The translations under genes and the position numbers were made by a program. From NCBI GenBank assembly GCA_002633005.1, contig NMRA01000686.1:131845-195844 (forward strand): a stretch of DNA of 64,000 bases. The letters are read 5' to 3'. The DNA comes from Phoronis australis (lineage: Eukaryota > Phoronida > Phoronidae). Shown here in pieces: positions 1 through 11,404 of this stretch (within the stretch, counting starts at the first letter, position 1; every line of letters begins with the position of its first letter). The notes beneath the pieces are model-generated. The model was not told the DNA's origin. It made no database searches and was given only the letters and a program-made list of their open reading frames with translations.

Positions 1-131
1 TAACTTTAATTCACGATATTGATCAACTTGGGTTAAAGCTTCCCTTATCCGTGTTCACATACAGGGTGTTTATAAAATGGTAAATTGATCATCTTCAATC
101 CTCCCACGGCAAAATGTTGGATAATAACTTG
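1..131. repeat. Left direct repeat flanking the LINE fragment
   Basis: Resembles 1143-1290 and the single copy at about 40620-40750 (GATCAACTTGG..TAAAG, ATCTTCAA.CCTCCCA, AATAACTTG). The paralog has only one copy, so the two copies here flank the inserted LINE fragment. They are clearly diverged, so the event is old. Confidence 0.6.
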
Positions 132-1155
132 GCGATTTACTTAAACAGCTTACGCTTCAAAAATAGCCGATGTAAGCAAGTGCGTCTGGACTTTTTAATG
201 TCCGACCAGTTTTCTCCTTGGATTGGAAATGTCGAAACGTGCCAAGGTTATAGAACCGATCATCGTTGTGTTGTCACTACTATACACGCTTCTAAATTTG
301 TTAGAGGCAATGGTCTCTGGTGATTTAGCAAATCCTTATTACATGAAAAGAAATTGGACGAGCAATTAAGTCTTCTTAGAGAAATGAGTTGCAACAATAA
401 TTTTGATTTACTCCTTGAAATTTATTCAGATTTGCAGAAAGGTTACTAGGAAATTATCAATGACAAATTGAAGGGAATGATACAGAGATCTTGGTCAAAT
501 GTTGAGAAAAGCGTCCAAATATTTTAGTAACTTAGAAAAAAGCAGATACTTGAACAAGAATATTCACAATGTTATAGACGAGACTGAAGGAAGCTTGACA
601 CAACAAGAAGCTCTACTGTGTGCAATCGAAAAATTTTATGCAAATTTAAATGCAGCCCACGAAAATGATTGCCTCCAATATGAATTATAATACTAGCTGA
701 CCCATGAAAATATATTGAAACTAGGCGCGGATTTGAACGAAAAACACGAAGAACCAATAAGATGTAGTGAACAGCTGCTGTTCATAAATGCATGGAAAAT
801 GATAAAACCCCTTAACTGGTGGTTTTCCTGTAGAGTTTTACAGTTTTTTTTTGAAAAAATTTTCGGCATTTTTATTTTAATTAAACTTTTTGAAGCAGCG
901 GTCTCCCTACCACTTTGCGTCATGGTGTCATTACTTTGATTCCTAAGGTCAAGAAATGACGTCAATACTTTAAAAATTGGAGCCCAATTTCCTTACTAAA
1001 TTCAAGTTATAAGCAACGTGTATTATCAGCATGTACTGCACAAAGAATAAAAAATATCTTAAATATAAAATAGTTCACCCTAATCAAGCTATGTTTATCC
1101 CCGGTCGTTTGATCGGGGAGAACACCATTATTATAGCGATTTAAATTTAACCCAT
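132..1155 (+). mobile_element. Degenerate L1/Tx1-type LINE fragment (endonuclease end to mid reverse transcriptase)
   Basis: Conceptual reading in several frames shows the end of an apurinic-type endonuclease (VRLDFLMSDQFSPW, then GYRTDHRCVVTTI, then RGNGLW), the connecting region (ASKYFSNLEKSRYLNKNI), and the start of a reverse transcriptase (VITLIPK, NWSPISLLN, F-I-P-G-R-L-I-G-E-N). Order and motifs fit L1/Tx1-like non-LTR elements. It has internal stops (for example at 321) and frameshifts. Both the start and the end of the element are missing, so it is a dead internal fragment. Confidence 0.8.
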
Positions 1156-1290
1156 GAGACTTGATCACGCTGCGTTGAAGTTTTCTTTATATATGTACAT
1201 ATTCAATGTCTTTATATACTGGTAAATTGCTCCAATCCTCCCATGGAATAATTTTGAATAATAACATGACGTTTGATGTAATAAATTTGC
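1143..1290. repeat. Right direct repeat flanking the LINE fragment
   Basis: Second copy of the 1-131 sequence. It continues directly into sequence collinear with 40640 onward. Confidence 0.6.
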
Positions 1291-1675
1291 GGTTCCAGAA
1301 AGAAGTGGTATTTTTTCCAACAAAGCAGCGAGCGGCAGAAGAGATGCTGAGGAGACCATGCACAATCTTTGTATTATCAAAGAGTTTAAAACAATAACGC
1401 AATCAGGTCCAGTTTGCAGCATTTTTCTCAAATTAGTATTTTTATTAATACTGGGTAGTTAATTATTTTAGTATACAGCCAAATTGTACACAACGTACGG
1501 GAAACTGAATTGAAATACTTTTTCAATTATTGATTAGAAGCAGTAGCCCAAGGATATCTTGTTTAATACTGTAGTGTATATCGTCAGACAAAAGGCGTAT
1601 ATTTTCTCAAATAAAACGCCCACATAAGACTGGTTGACGATCGTGGCTTTTGTATGGGTTACATTTAAAGACATA

Positions 1676-3076
1676 CAGTACGGCCACTGAATTTTTAGAC
1701 TTCGTCCGGGCTAAGTCACGCCTGGCCAGACCGGAGCGCATCCGGAACACAGGCATGGCAGAAATCAGTCACAGTCGCCTCACACCTACTCTCCGGGTAG
1801 TCCTCCGGTTTAGTTAACGCCTTCCTCACGCCTCGTTCACGCTTTCTTCGCGCCTCCGTCACGCTTACCTCAAGCTTTCTTCACGCCTTCGGTAGCTGTG
1901 GTAACCATGGTAGGGCACCAGGCTAATCAGTTGAAATACATGTAACGTCTTGATTGTCTGTCGTTTCGGTCAAGTTGCAAAGACATTATAGCATATTATA
2001 GAGTATCTTTGAAAGCGGTCATCTACCACACTTGGATTCCGACTAATTCTGTAATTCCACGTGCTGTTCATACAAACGTCTTCCTGCTCGTCCTGTGTTA
2101 CACTTACATGTACATGTTCAATTTACGACTTAAGAGCCAGTCCCACCATCGACAAACATGTACAGTAACCACGGTTAGTAAATACGAATAAAAGCGACCC
2201 TGTGCCTAGAGTCATCTTTACATGGCTGTGGACTCCGTGAAACTTGTCGTAGTTGAATATAGTTAATTCTCCCTAAAAATAGCCTACGCATCTTGTTAAG
2301 TATTGTGTTACTCCGTAAATTTTTGCACCGCACTGGCGTACAGAAAATTTCAATAGGTCGCCCTCGTGACATACCCATCCCTTACTGCAAGCAAATGTTT
2401 TGACTTAAAAGTCCTGAATCCGTAGTGCAGTTCAATTATTTGTAGCCCCCTCCCCGTAGTACATGCGTTTCGACTGAGTACACAGTATCCCCGGGGTACT
2501 TCTTCACTAAAATAATAATAGCGGTCATCTGCTTGACTCGTCAAATGCATGGGCGTGATCAGTTTTCTCCGCATGATACCGGAACTTGGGATCAATGTGC
2601 TCAGAATTGACATGTTATGCTCCTTCATATCGTGAAGGCAATTGAATAATTCCACCGTGTACCTGCGTGATAAGATACTTTATTAGTTTATATATAAAAA
2701 CAAATAATTACATATAAGTGAAAAGTTAAGTCCACAGGTCTGTTTTCTGAAGTGACTTAAGATTTGAGACGGAAATTTTGGTCTTTTACTGCACTAGACG
2801 ATTTCAAAAAAAAATTTAACCTCACATGACCAAAAGTCTATGAGAATACACACATCATTGCTAGTTACTGATATAATTTTAATAAATTACTTTATCATCT
2901 GCGATGCAGGTAAGCTCACGCCTAACTCACGGTAAGCTCCGGGTACAGTCACGCTTAGGCTCACGCCAGCTGTCAAGCTTTATTCACGCCTCACTCTCCG
3001 GTCTGTCTTCGGTTACGGTCACGGGTGGCTAGACCGGAGACACCGGAGAGAGTCTAATAATTCAGTGGCTGTACTG
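1676..3076. mobile_element. 1.4-kb non-autonomous TIR transposon with TA target duplication
   Basis: The ends are inverted copies: CAGTACGGCCACTGAATTTT on the left and, reversed, CAGTACAGCCACTGAATTAT on the right, continuing TAGACT and then CCGG. TA lies directly outside each end (1674-1675, 3077-3078). The paralog at about 42030-42065 reads straight across the site, so it is an insertion. TA duplication and CAGT ends fit the Tc1/mariner group (inference). No transposase frame is visible. Both ends carry arrays of a TCACGC-type motif. Confidence 0.8.
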
Positions 3077-3078
3077 TA

Positions 3079-4101
3079 GTTACCAAGAAATACTTCAACA
3101 AGTAACAACGTCGAACAAAATGCTAGCCAGTAAACCATACTGTTGAAAAAATTTTTACAAAAACACATGATGACCGATTTTACCAAATTTTACCTTTTCG
3201 TGTGTCCAGTCTATTGATCCGTCATGCGGTTACATATATGTCAACAATTTCAACGCAAATCTCACCCTAACTAAATTATACGAAGAACCCTGCTTTTAAA
3301 AAGACAAAGCTTTTCACGCACTCAGGCACCGAGCTGATACACTTATCTGTTGGAAAAGAAAATTTCCTTGATCACGAAGAAACGCAGTTTATGGTGAAAC
3401 GTGTCTTTATCAAACTGACACAAAGCAATAATAATCATTTATAAACAAATTGCGAACAAAACAATATATCCTGTTTTTAATCCACCAGGTGTATATTACT
3501 AAGCACAATCCATGTGTTTATTTCTTAGATTACTCCACAAATATAGCGATATACCGTCTGAATACTGACATTTGTTTGCGAACAGACTAGATCCACTGTC
3601 AAATTTCCAAGTATATGTTGCACATGACATATATTCACTAGAAAAAAACTAATGCAAACTAAAGTGACTGCACCTGATTCATGTATATAACCAATAGTAT
3701 GAATAGACCCTCCATAAAATATGTCTGAGGCAACAACTCATTTATTCAACATAAACTCTACTAGCATGAACCCAATACCATTTGAAAAATAAATTCAGTA
3801 CCACTTATTCCAGGGGTCCTATAACATCACATTTTTCTTTAAATTGACATGGAGTAAAATGTACAACACATTTACTTTAAATGTTAGGTTACCAGCTTAA
3901 ATTTGGTTTTATCAGTGGGAAGAGTATCGTTTCTCACTTGCATGAAATTATTCAAGAAATACACAAGAAATTTGAAAACAAATGTTGAATGTTAGATAAT
4001 TAACGTCTAGATGTGGCATACGCTTTTGTCGCAGTTCCACAAGAGCTCCACACGAATAAACGTGCCCTTGTGAAGTATTGGACACTGCACACACTCGCCA
4101 C

Positions 4102-4148
<47 letters not shown>

Positions 4149-4302
4149 AATCGTGTAGTTCAACTAGACGATGTGCTGTCAAAATCCTCAGTGACATGCT
4201 GCGTTTAGGTCTGTGTAACCCAAACTAATGTGTTATAGCTCTATTTTTTCTGCTGTACAACAATGAGTTTCCTTCAGACATCAGGTCAAAAACATTTATA
4301 TC
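3079..4302. other. Gene A intron 2, duplicated sequence only
   Basis: Collinear with about 42065-43230 of copy B. No gene; a TA microsatellite at 4105-4146 is the only distinct feature. Confidence 0.6.
4105..4146. repeat. (AT)21 microsatellite
   Basis: Uninterrupted AT dinucleotides. The paralogous place near 43040 has no such run, so it expanded after the duplication. Confidence 0.97.
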
Positions 4303-4874
4303 CGGGTAAACCACAATCAAGATCCCTATTCGAGAGTCGACTGTGTTACGAGCTAAACTAAAAAATGTCGGCCATTTTCCAGATGTAAAATGCTGTGCAA
4401 ATCGAAAAAATGAATCTTCAGAATTGGAAAGTGTTTAAACTCAATAGATTAAACATGAAGAATTCTGAAATCATATCCTTAATTTACTGTTTTCCGGAAC
4501 AATTTATCATGTCCGTTAAGCCAAATATCAGATGTCATTTGTCATATTATGTTTGATTTTACTTTATTACTTGGCGGAATTCTTCAAATTCCTCCAAGTA
4601 TGTTACTCTGACACTGAGTTATTTTTTCCCACGATACAGGTCGCATTTTTTCATCCGATTCTCATGAAATTTGCATACAACTTATGGACCCAAAAAATCC
4701 TACAAGCCTATTGTTTTTCGTCATTATCAGGTTCAAGATGACCGACATGGCGGCCATTTTGTATACATTTTCAGGTTAAAAGTGTCTTGAAGACCGTAAT
4801 TTTTCGCGTACACAACTGATTATCGGGACAGTTGTTACACAAGGCAAGTGGTACACATGTGCCGGAAAAACTTT

Positions 4875-5060
4875 ACTTCCGGTCAAAGCTGGAGGAAATA
4901 ACGGCCTCGGGGCATGCGCGCTTCAATTTCTAATAAAACAGGTTTTTCCCGTAGAGGGCGCTGTATCAATATGATTACTTCAAAATTTTTCGTGAGTTAG
5001 TTTTTATTAATTAGGTATTATCGAGTGGCATTCAACCGGAAGTGGTTTTCAAAATGGCGG
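4875..5060. promoter_or_regulatory. Promoter-like cluster in tandem unit 1 (ETS, NRF1-like, ETS, YY1-like)
   Basis: ACTTCCGGT at 4875 (ETS), GCATGCGCGC at 4912 (NRF1-like), ACCGGAAGT at 5035 (ETS) and AAAATGGCGG at 5051 (YY1-like). This combination is known from vertebrate TATA-less promoters. No transcript can be inferred from sequence. Confidence 0.35.
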
Positions 5061-5966
5061 ATCTGGCGGGTTTTGACGCATTTTCAATCGTGGGGTGCCA
5101 TTTTAAGCGGGAAGGGGAAATCACTTGAATTTTTGTATGTGGATTCTCTGGGGTATACTAAACAAGCACAAAATTTATTTTTTTTTCTAAAAATTTATGG
5201 AGTGTTGCGAAATTATCAAACTAGATAGAGTTATGTATTGAACGGGTTTTCAGAAGATGTTTTCCATTTTTCGCTAGGACGTCTAATTTTCGAATGACCG
5301 TATTCTAAATTTTCTGATAGCGCTGTTCCTTTGTTTAGCGCTCTTGCTGCATTGATGTTGGTTTAGCTTCTATTGAACAAGACTGTAGCCTATTTCTTAC
5401 TGACTTATGACATTTAAGTTCGTCATATGAATGTTATGATATTGGTCATCATCATCACTATTTTCATCACATTCTTCATCTTCGTCATCATCCCCGTCGT
5501 CGTCTTTTCAGTTAATTTCGCCAAATGTCACCCAAGACTGTAACCTACTTCATACTGATATCTGATCTTTACATGTACGTTTGCCATATGAATGATGTCA
5601 TATTGTTCATCATCACTACGATCATCGTCATATTCATCATCTTCGTCATCATCTCTATCGTCGTTTTTTCGGTTAATTTCGCCAAGTTTCGTTCCTCGGA
5701 GCGCTTTCTTTTTTGTTTGTTTGCACTCTACAGGTCGCAATTTTGGTCCTATCCACATGAATGTTACACACAACGTGTAGCTCCGGAAGACCTATAAGCC
5801 CATTCTTTATGGTCATGATCGGATCCAAGATGGTGGACATGGCAGCCATTTTGTTTCCGATTTCTGATTCAGTTGCTCATAGTACCCGTAATTTTTGACG
5901 TATCAGGCTCAAAATCGGCAAAAATATGAAACTTTACAGGTCCTCCAACTGCGCTAGAAACCATTA

Positions 5967-6154
5967 ACTTCCTGTCAAAAATAACGGATATATTGGCAAT
6001 TGCGCATGCGCACATCAATTTCGGAAAAAAACGTTTTGTCCTGTAGACGAGGCTTTGGAGGATCAATTGCTTTGAAAGTTTTCAGGTATTAGTTTTCTGT
6101 AGCAGGCTATTCTCCAATCCTAAAAAAACCGGAAGTTGATACCAGGATGGCAGA
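5967..6154. promoter_or_regulatory. Promoter-like cluster in tandem unit 2
   Basis: ACTTCCTGT at 5967 (ETS-like), a perfect palindromic TGCGCATGCGCA at 6001 (NRF1 consensus), ACCGGAAGT at 6128 (ETS) and AGGATGGCAG at about 6145 (weak YY1). Order and spacing follow unit 1. Confidence 0.35.
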
Positions 6155-9068
6155 TCTGGCCCATGTTGACCAATTTTCAGTAGTGTTAGAGTGCCATTTT
6201 AAACGGGAAGAGAAAATGACGTGAATTTTTGCATGTGGTTTCGTTGAGGTATATTCTTTCAAATGATCTATAACAATTTTTCTCAGACTTACTGTTTTCG
6301 AGTTATTTGACTTTGAATTTCTTAAAAAGTAGCAAAATTTTATTTTGTTTTCGAAAAATTTACAGAACTGCGTGATACTATAATTTTGAACGAACTTTCA
6401 GAAAATGTTTTTCATTTCTCGCCAGGACATCTACTTTTTGAATTATTCGAGATTTTCTGATAGCGCTGTTCCTATGTTGAGCGCTCTTGCTGCATTGACG
6501 TTGGTTTAGCGTATTGAACATGATTGTAGCCTATTTCTTGCTGATTTATGACATCTAAGTGCGCCATAAGAATGTCATGATGTTGTTCAGCATAATCACC
6601 ATCGTCATCATATTTGTCATCTTCGTCATCATCTCCGTCGTCGTCTTTTCAGTTAATTTCGCCAAGCGTCGCTCAAGACTGTAACCTATAGTTACTGATT
6701 TTTGGCCTCTATGTTCGTCATGTGAATGTTATCATTACTTGTACTGTTCATCATCGCCACCATCGTCGTAATATTCGTCATCTTCGTCACCATCTCTATT
6801 GTCGTCTTTTCTGTTAATTTCGCCAAGTTTCGCTCCTCGGAGCGCTTTCATTCCTATCTTTGTTGGCAAAGGATGCTATTATATCCGAAATTTCAGTGAT
6901 CCATTTTCGTTGTTTTATTTAGTTTTTTTTTTCTACTGTGTTTGAAAAGTGTATGACTTGGTATCAATTTCATGCATTTTTAGCTTTGCCAGTGGCCATT
7001 TTAAAAATTCGAATTGCGAGAAATTGCTTTGATATGACACTTTCAGAATCGCTAAGATGAAGTTGTCCTTAATCATTGAGAAATGGTAGGGTTCATAATA
7101 TAATAGGACCTTGTTACGAAATTTGCAAATTCTGTGTTTCTAACCCTCATCTATTGTAAGGAAAGTTAAGAAATAAAGTTCATACTGAGTAATAAAAAGT
7201 GGATTATGTTAGCCTACGCAAGAGAGCAAATTAATTAATACCTAAACAAACAAAACGTTTGCATATTGTCTGGGTTCTGCTACGTTGAAAAAGGGTCAGA
7301 GTGTAGTGTAAGTACTCCAGATGAAAATCAGTAACAATAATGGTGATTGTATATATTCTTATTGCCTTTTAAATAACAACATGTTTCTTAATTATAATCA
7401 AAGAAAAATGAATGGCCATACAACTTTATATCACCAGTTGATGCAGAAATATTCATTTAATGTACGTACCCCCATATTTACAAATACAGTGTACCATGCA
7501 ATTGAAATGTTACTCGGTAACTAAGTGAGCAACATTAGTCAATACACAGACAGTTTCCTTCCTTAAGAATGTTGGGTTAAAAGAGTGTTGAATACAGATT
7601 ATATTTTTGAGTGAAAAATATCATTTGTGTAGTGTACGCACCCCTATATTTTAATACATTTATGTGCCTAGTTTCAAAGATTGTCAGATATGCATATGAA
7701 TACTGTACTTATATATTTTCTCTGTGAATAGATTTAGTAAATCAACTAACTCTCAGTAGATTCTTAGTATTTCGTTTCAAACTTGGCACGTCATTGAAAT
7801 GCAGTGTACGAACACCTGTGTCGACTACGTCCCCCATGAAACAAAATTATTTCGTGCTAAGTAAGCAAGATTTGTCAGAAACAGTTCCTCCCTTACATGT
7901 GTTAGGTTAAACGGTGTGTATTAGAAACACACATATTTTGGGTTAAATATTGCCATTTTTATAGTGCACGTAACCCCTTTAATTGTTTTAACATATGCCT
8001 GTTTTCAAAGAATGACAGGCAGATGTCCTCATGTACATGTATGTTGTAATTTTTAATGTTTCTCTTTGAACAGATTAGGTAACTGAACTAACGCTTACTA
8101 TCAGTAGATTCTAAGTATTTTTATGAACCTGGCATGTTGCTGAAATATGGTGTACGTACACCGGTGCAGTTTACGTATCCTCAAACTTTGCTCTATAAAG
8201 TATTGCCCACAAGTAAATTTACATACTGCTGTTCCCATGAACAATATTACTATTTCCCAAATGCATCCACTCTGGCAACAAAACAATGGACATAATCAAA
8301 TTTGCAGGTAATGAAATGCCAGAATGGTCTTGGCCACTAACATCTTAGAATACACTTCTTGTGACAACTAATGTTGCAGACTCAGGTTGTCTATCTCTCA
8401 AGACAACTTGGAGCAAACCAACAAGTATTGGCAGAACAAAACTCAGACCCTCCCATACATTTCTAACTTAGTCAAAATTTGATGTCGATTGACGGTGCGT
8501 TGAGTACGTAACCCCCAACAAGTACCATTGTTTACTGTTTACAAGTTGAACACTGGACCTAGCAATGCTTAAATTATTTTGACTAACTGGTGGTTGTATT
8601 AAAAACTAAGTAAAAAGCACCAATAACGTTTTGAAAATTTAGTTACTTGTTTTCTATTTGTAAGATTCATATTGCAAGGGAAGAAGTTCTCATTATACTG
8701 TGTTAAGATATGCAATGCATCATCATCTAGAAAAACTTGATTAGCACTTTTCTAGTGTTTTCTTAGTTTAGTATCTGATACTTCTTCGATTTGTTCACGA
8801 AGTCATTAAATTAACAACCACCTTATAAAATTTTGCATGATAGAAGTGAGATGGGACCATAAATTGCGGTGTACGTACCCTTTAAGCAACTGTGGCCGGG
8901 GGTTCACAAGACCATAATTTTTATTTGGTCGTTTTTGTGCAAAAATAGTTTAGAATACCAACTGGAAATGGCACTTCTTTAAAATGACACGGCTTTTATA
9001 ATTGATGTCATCCTTCATTTTGCACAAAAAGTGACCACACAATAAGGACTTTGATTGTCATTTCCCCG

Positions 9069-10692
9069 ATTAGATACACCGACAGTTTGATCTAAACTTC
9101 CAGAGCCTCTCTATCCAAATACAATGGGATCTTACTTCTAGGGCTCGTAAATGGCTCATGAATTATCAAGACTAACATCAATTATTCAGGTTGTGTTTCA
9201 TAAATCCCAATAACACACTGATCTACTATTTATCTGAAGGATGAATTTCTTCTCCAAAACAGCTGTAGGCATCATAATGACATATCCGCACTGTCAGGTC
9301 CCTGAGCAGTAAAATCAAATTCTAATCAACCTATTGAAACATCCATCTCATCCACAATGCAAGTTTTTAAATCGTTTGTATACACCCTATTTGATTATGG
9401 TGACATAATCTACTAAGCAGAACTATATGTAAGCAGGTGGTGTACAGTAAGATCTTTGTTTGAGACGCACAGACTACAGTAGGCTGCAGTAACCATTACT
9501 GGCGTCATAAAAGGGTCAAATACAATAAACAATCTTTACTGGTTCTTGTTGTCATTAAGTGATAACACATTAAATTATGAACAAAGTAAATAATATACCC
9601 AATAAATCATCTACGACAGAACACTAGATTTGGGTATAATTCTACAGCATAAGCATCTCGCCAGAACCTTCGGAAGGGAACGCCGTGGATTTGCTCGAAA
9701 GTATCAGTTTATGATTGTCTGCACTATCGTTGAACGTTTGTCTGATCGTTGTTCCGGGCCCTAGAGATATTTGCCCAAGCTAGTGGAATGAAAATAGAAT
9801 GTTCGGCTTATTAATTTTGATGGTGCAACAGAGGGGAGAAGTAAAAAATTTGTAGTGACAAAGAATTTCCCTTTTAACGATACCATCACTTCTACAAAAT
9901 ACGACCAAATAATACAAAACATTAAAATTGTGAACAAAGTTGCATAAGTAATACATTTCAAATTTTGATGTTCTATCACGAATGGTCAACTACTGCTTGG
10001 ACCCCATGGTTAGATAGAATCCATGCTTACTTAAGATAACGTCAAAACACAACGAGTGATGACATAATAAAATGAAAAATATCGCAATGACATCGATCGA
10101 TGAAATAATAATCCATGTCTGTCGTGTGAAGTAATTGTTTGAATGACAACGACCAAGACAATTGTTTAAAGCTAGTAGTTCTGTATTGAATTATACTCAA
10201 GTAATTTGTAAAACTTATGCAAATTTAAATGACCTTCATTTTTGATTCCCTGATTTAGAGAACGTTCAAAGACACGCCTAATAACAGAGTCTCAGAGTGA
10301 ACAAATTACAACAGCTACTAAACTCCAAGTTCTTGCGGCAAACAGCACTGAGGTAAAACAGCTTAGATTCCGGTGGGTGATTCTCGAATTATGAATGTTC
10401 TATGCCGTATTCTTGTAGTGCACATTCACTCAAATGTCATGTGATGTGAGCTACTAAAGCGACGCCCAGACGCCAGATTTTCTTTCACAGTATCAACGGT
10501 CCAGAAACTAAAGTAGAAAGGGGCAGTGACCGTGACTAAAAATGGAGCACGTGCCTTTGGAAATCCATTTAAGTCTACTCAAGCGGCATTAAACCCTTTC
10601 ATCATGGCAAAAACAGTTTTGATTAAAGGCATGTAGGCTACCAATACGAAGTTGATCTAGATCTAAAAAAATCTATGGCCAAGTCAAATAAC
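9069..10692. other. Gene A intron 2, duplicated sequence only
   Basis: Collinear with about 43240-44525 and 46786-47180 of copy B, which is split there by the hAT-like nest. No gene or element recognised. Confidence 0.6.
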
Positions 10693-10820
10693 TTGAGGCG
10701 CTGTAGTTTCTTCAGAATGACGTTAGAACTGCATACGTGTCTCAAACTGTCGTGAAATCACGGCAGTTTGAGACACGTATGCAGTTCTAACGTCATTCTG
10801 AGGAAACTACAGCGCCTCAA
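10693..10820. repeat. 128-bp near-perfect hairpin
   Basis: Arms of 57 bases (10693-10749 and 10764-10820) are reverse complements with one mismatch; the 14-base centre can pair further, leaving a loop of about AAAT. The paralog at about 47188-47235 has only the right arm. The left arm is therefore an inverted copy made in gene A. Confidence 0.92.
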
Positions 10821-11173
10821 TATTACATACATGTACACTTTGACTAGGTCTCACTCCCCTAAACAAAATCAAGTTCTGGCACACTGTAATTGTAAAACAG
10901 CTAAGTCATATACCGAAAGAATATCACTACGGATGCTTTGAAAAAGTGCACACCTGCTTTGCAAAGACAAAAGTTTCATTCAGCTGATTGGATGACAGTT
11001 TGATCAGAATTCTCGTGAGCCCTTCTAAGCTATGACAAATATAAGATTTTAACAGTGCTATCATAAAAATATTCAACATAAAACATATAAAGAAACGGTT
11101 GCAATGGAAACGTTTTTAAAGGTGCACTTCATGCCAGTGAGGATCAGGTGAGTGTTCATGCGTGGAGACTTAC

Positions 11174-11263
11174 ATTCGTATCCAGTGGTTGGTTGACGTT
11201 CCATCCGCAATCTAAATATTTCACTAAATGTGTACAATTGCCATGTTTCACAGCTGTTCTAAC
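11174..11263 (-). CDS. Gene A exon 2 (ankyrin-like cap, residues 20-49)
   Basis: TTTTTCAG acceptor, 90 bases, GTAAGT donor, phase 0-0. It reads VRTAVKHGNCTHLVKYLD and then CGWNVNQPLDTN, clearly paralogous to gene B exon 2 (shared G-x-C-T-x-L-x-K-Y-L-x-x-G-W-x-VNQ). Exon 3 onward is not in the window. In gene B the next exon is 13.6 kb further, so here it would lie left of position 1. The exon sits between two large hairpins (10693-10820 and 11311-11404). Confidence 0.8.
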
Positions 11264-11310
11264 CTGAAAAAATACATACATATACATGCACTTTAATTCA
11301 ATAACAAACA

Positions 11311-11404
11311 GGCATACTCATCTTCTGATCGTCCCCAATACACTACATGTAGTATTACAGGGTGTATATGTAGTGTATTGGGACGATCAGAAGCTGAGGA
11401 TGCC
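11311..11404. repeat. 94-bp imperfect hairpin near gene A exon 2
   Basis: Arms of about 37-38 bases (starting 11311 and ending 11404) are inverted copies with few mismatches; both contain CTTCTGATCGTCCC on opposite strands. The loop is about 19 bases. It is absent from the equivalent place in copy B. Confidence 0.88.

Larger units (their letters stand above)
4440..6940. repeat. 2.5-kb insert built of a tandem 1.1-kb duplication
   Basis: Unit 1 is about 4638-5731 and unit 2 about 5732-6848. They share, in order, AGGTCGCA, a CATGGC-GCCATTTTG block, an ETS/NRF1/ETS/YY1-like site cluster, TCTGATAGCGCTGTTCCT.TGTT, GCGCTCTTGCTGCATTGA and a GTCGTCTTTTC.GTTAATTTCGCC block that is itself repeated inside each unit. 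Copies B and C of the host element lack this insert. Confidence 0.8.
4303..9068 (+). mobile_element. GTACGTAC element, copy A (interrupted by a 2.5-kb insert)
   Basis: Ends are inverted: GGGTAAACCACAATCAAG at the left and, reversed, GGGGAAATGACAATCAAAG at the right. The flanks ATC/ATT suggest a 3-bp duplication, and the paralog at about 43225-43240 reads through as an empty site (TTTATATTAGG). The interior matches copies B, C and D. Variants of TAGTGTACGTACCCC occur near 7459, 7630, 7801, 7959, 8150, 8492 and 8868. No coding capacity is visible. It is interrupted at about 4440-6940. Confidence 0.75.

Noticed and set aside
5525-5797. Open frames with D/E-rich or V/I-rich low-complexity peptides
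   Set aside because: They come from a CATCATCGTC-type simple repeat inside the tandem unit.
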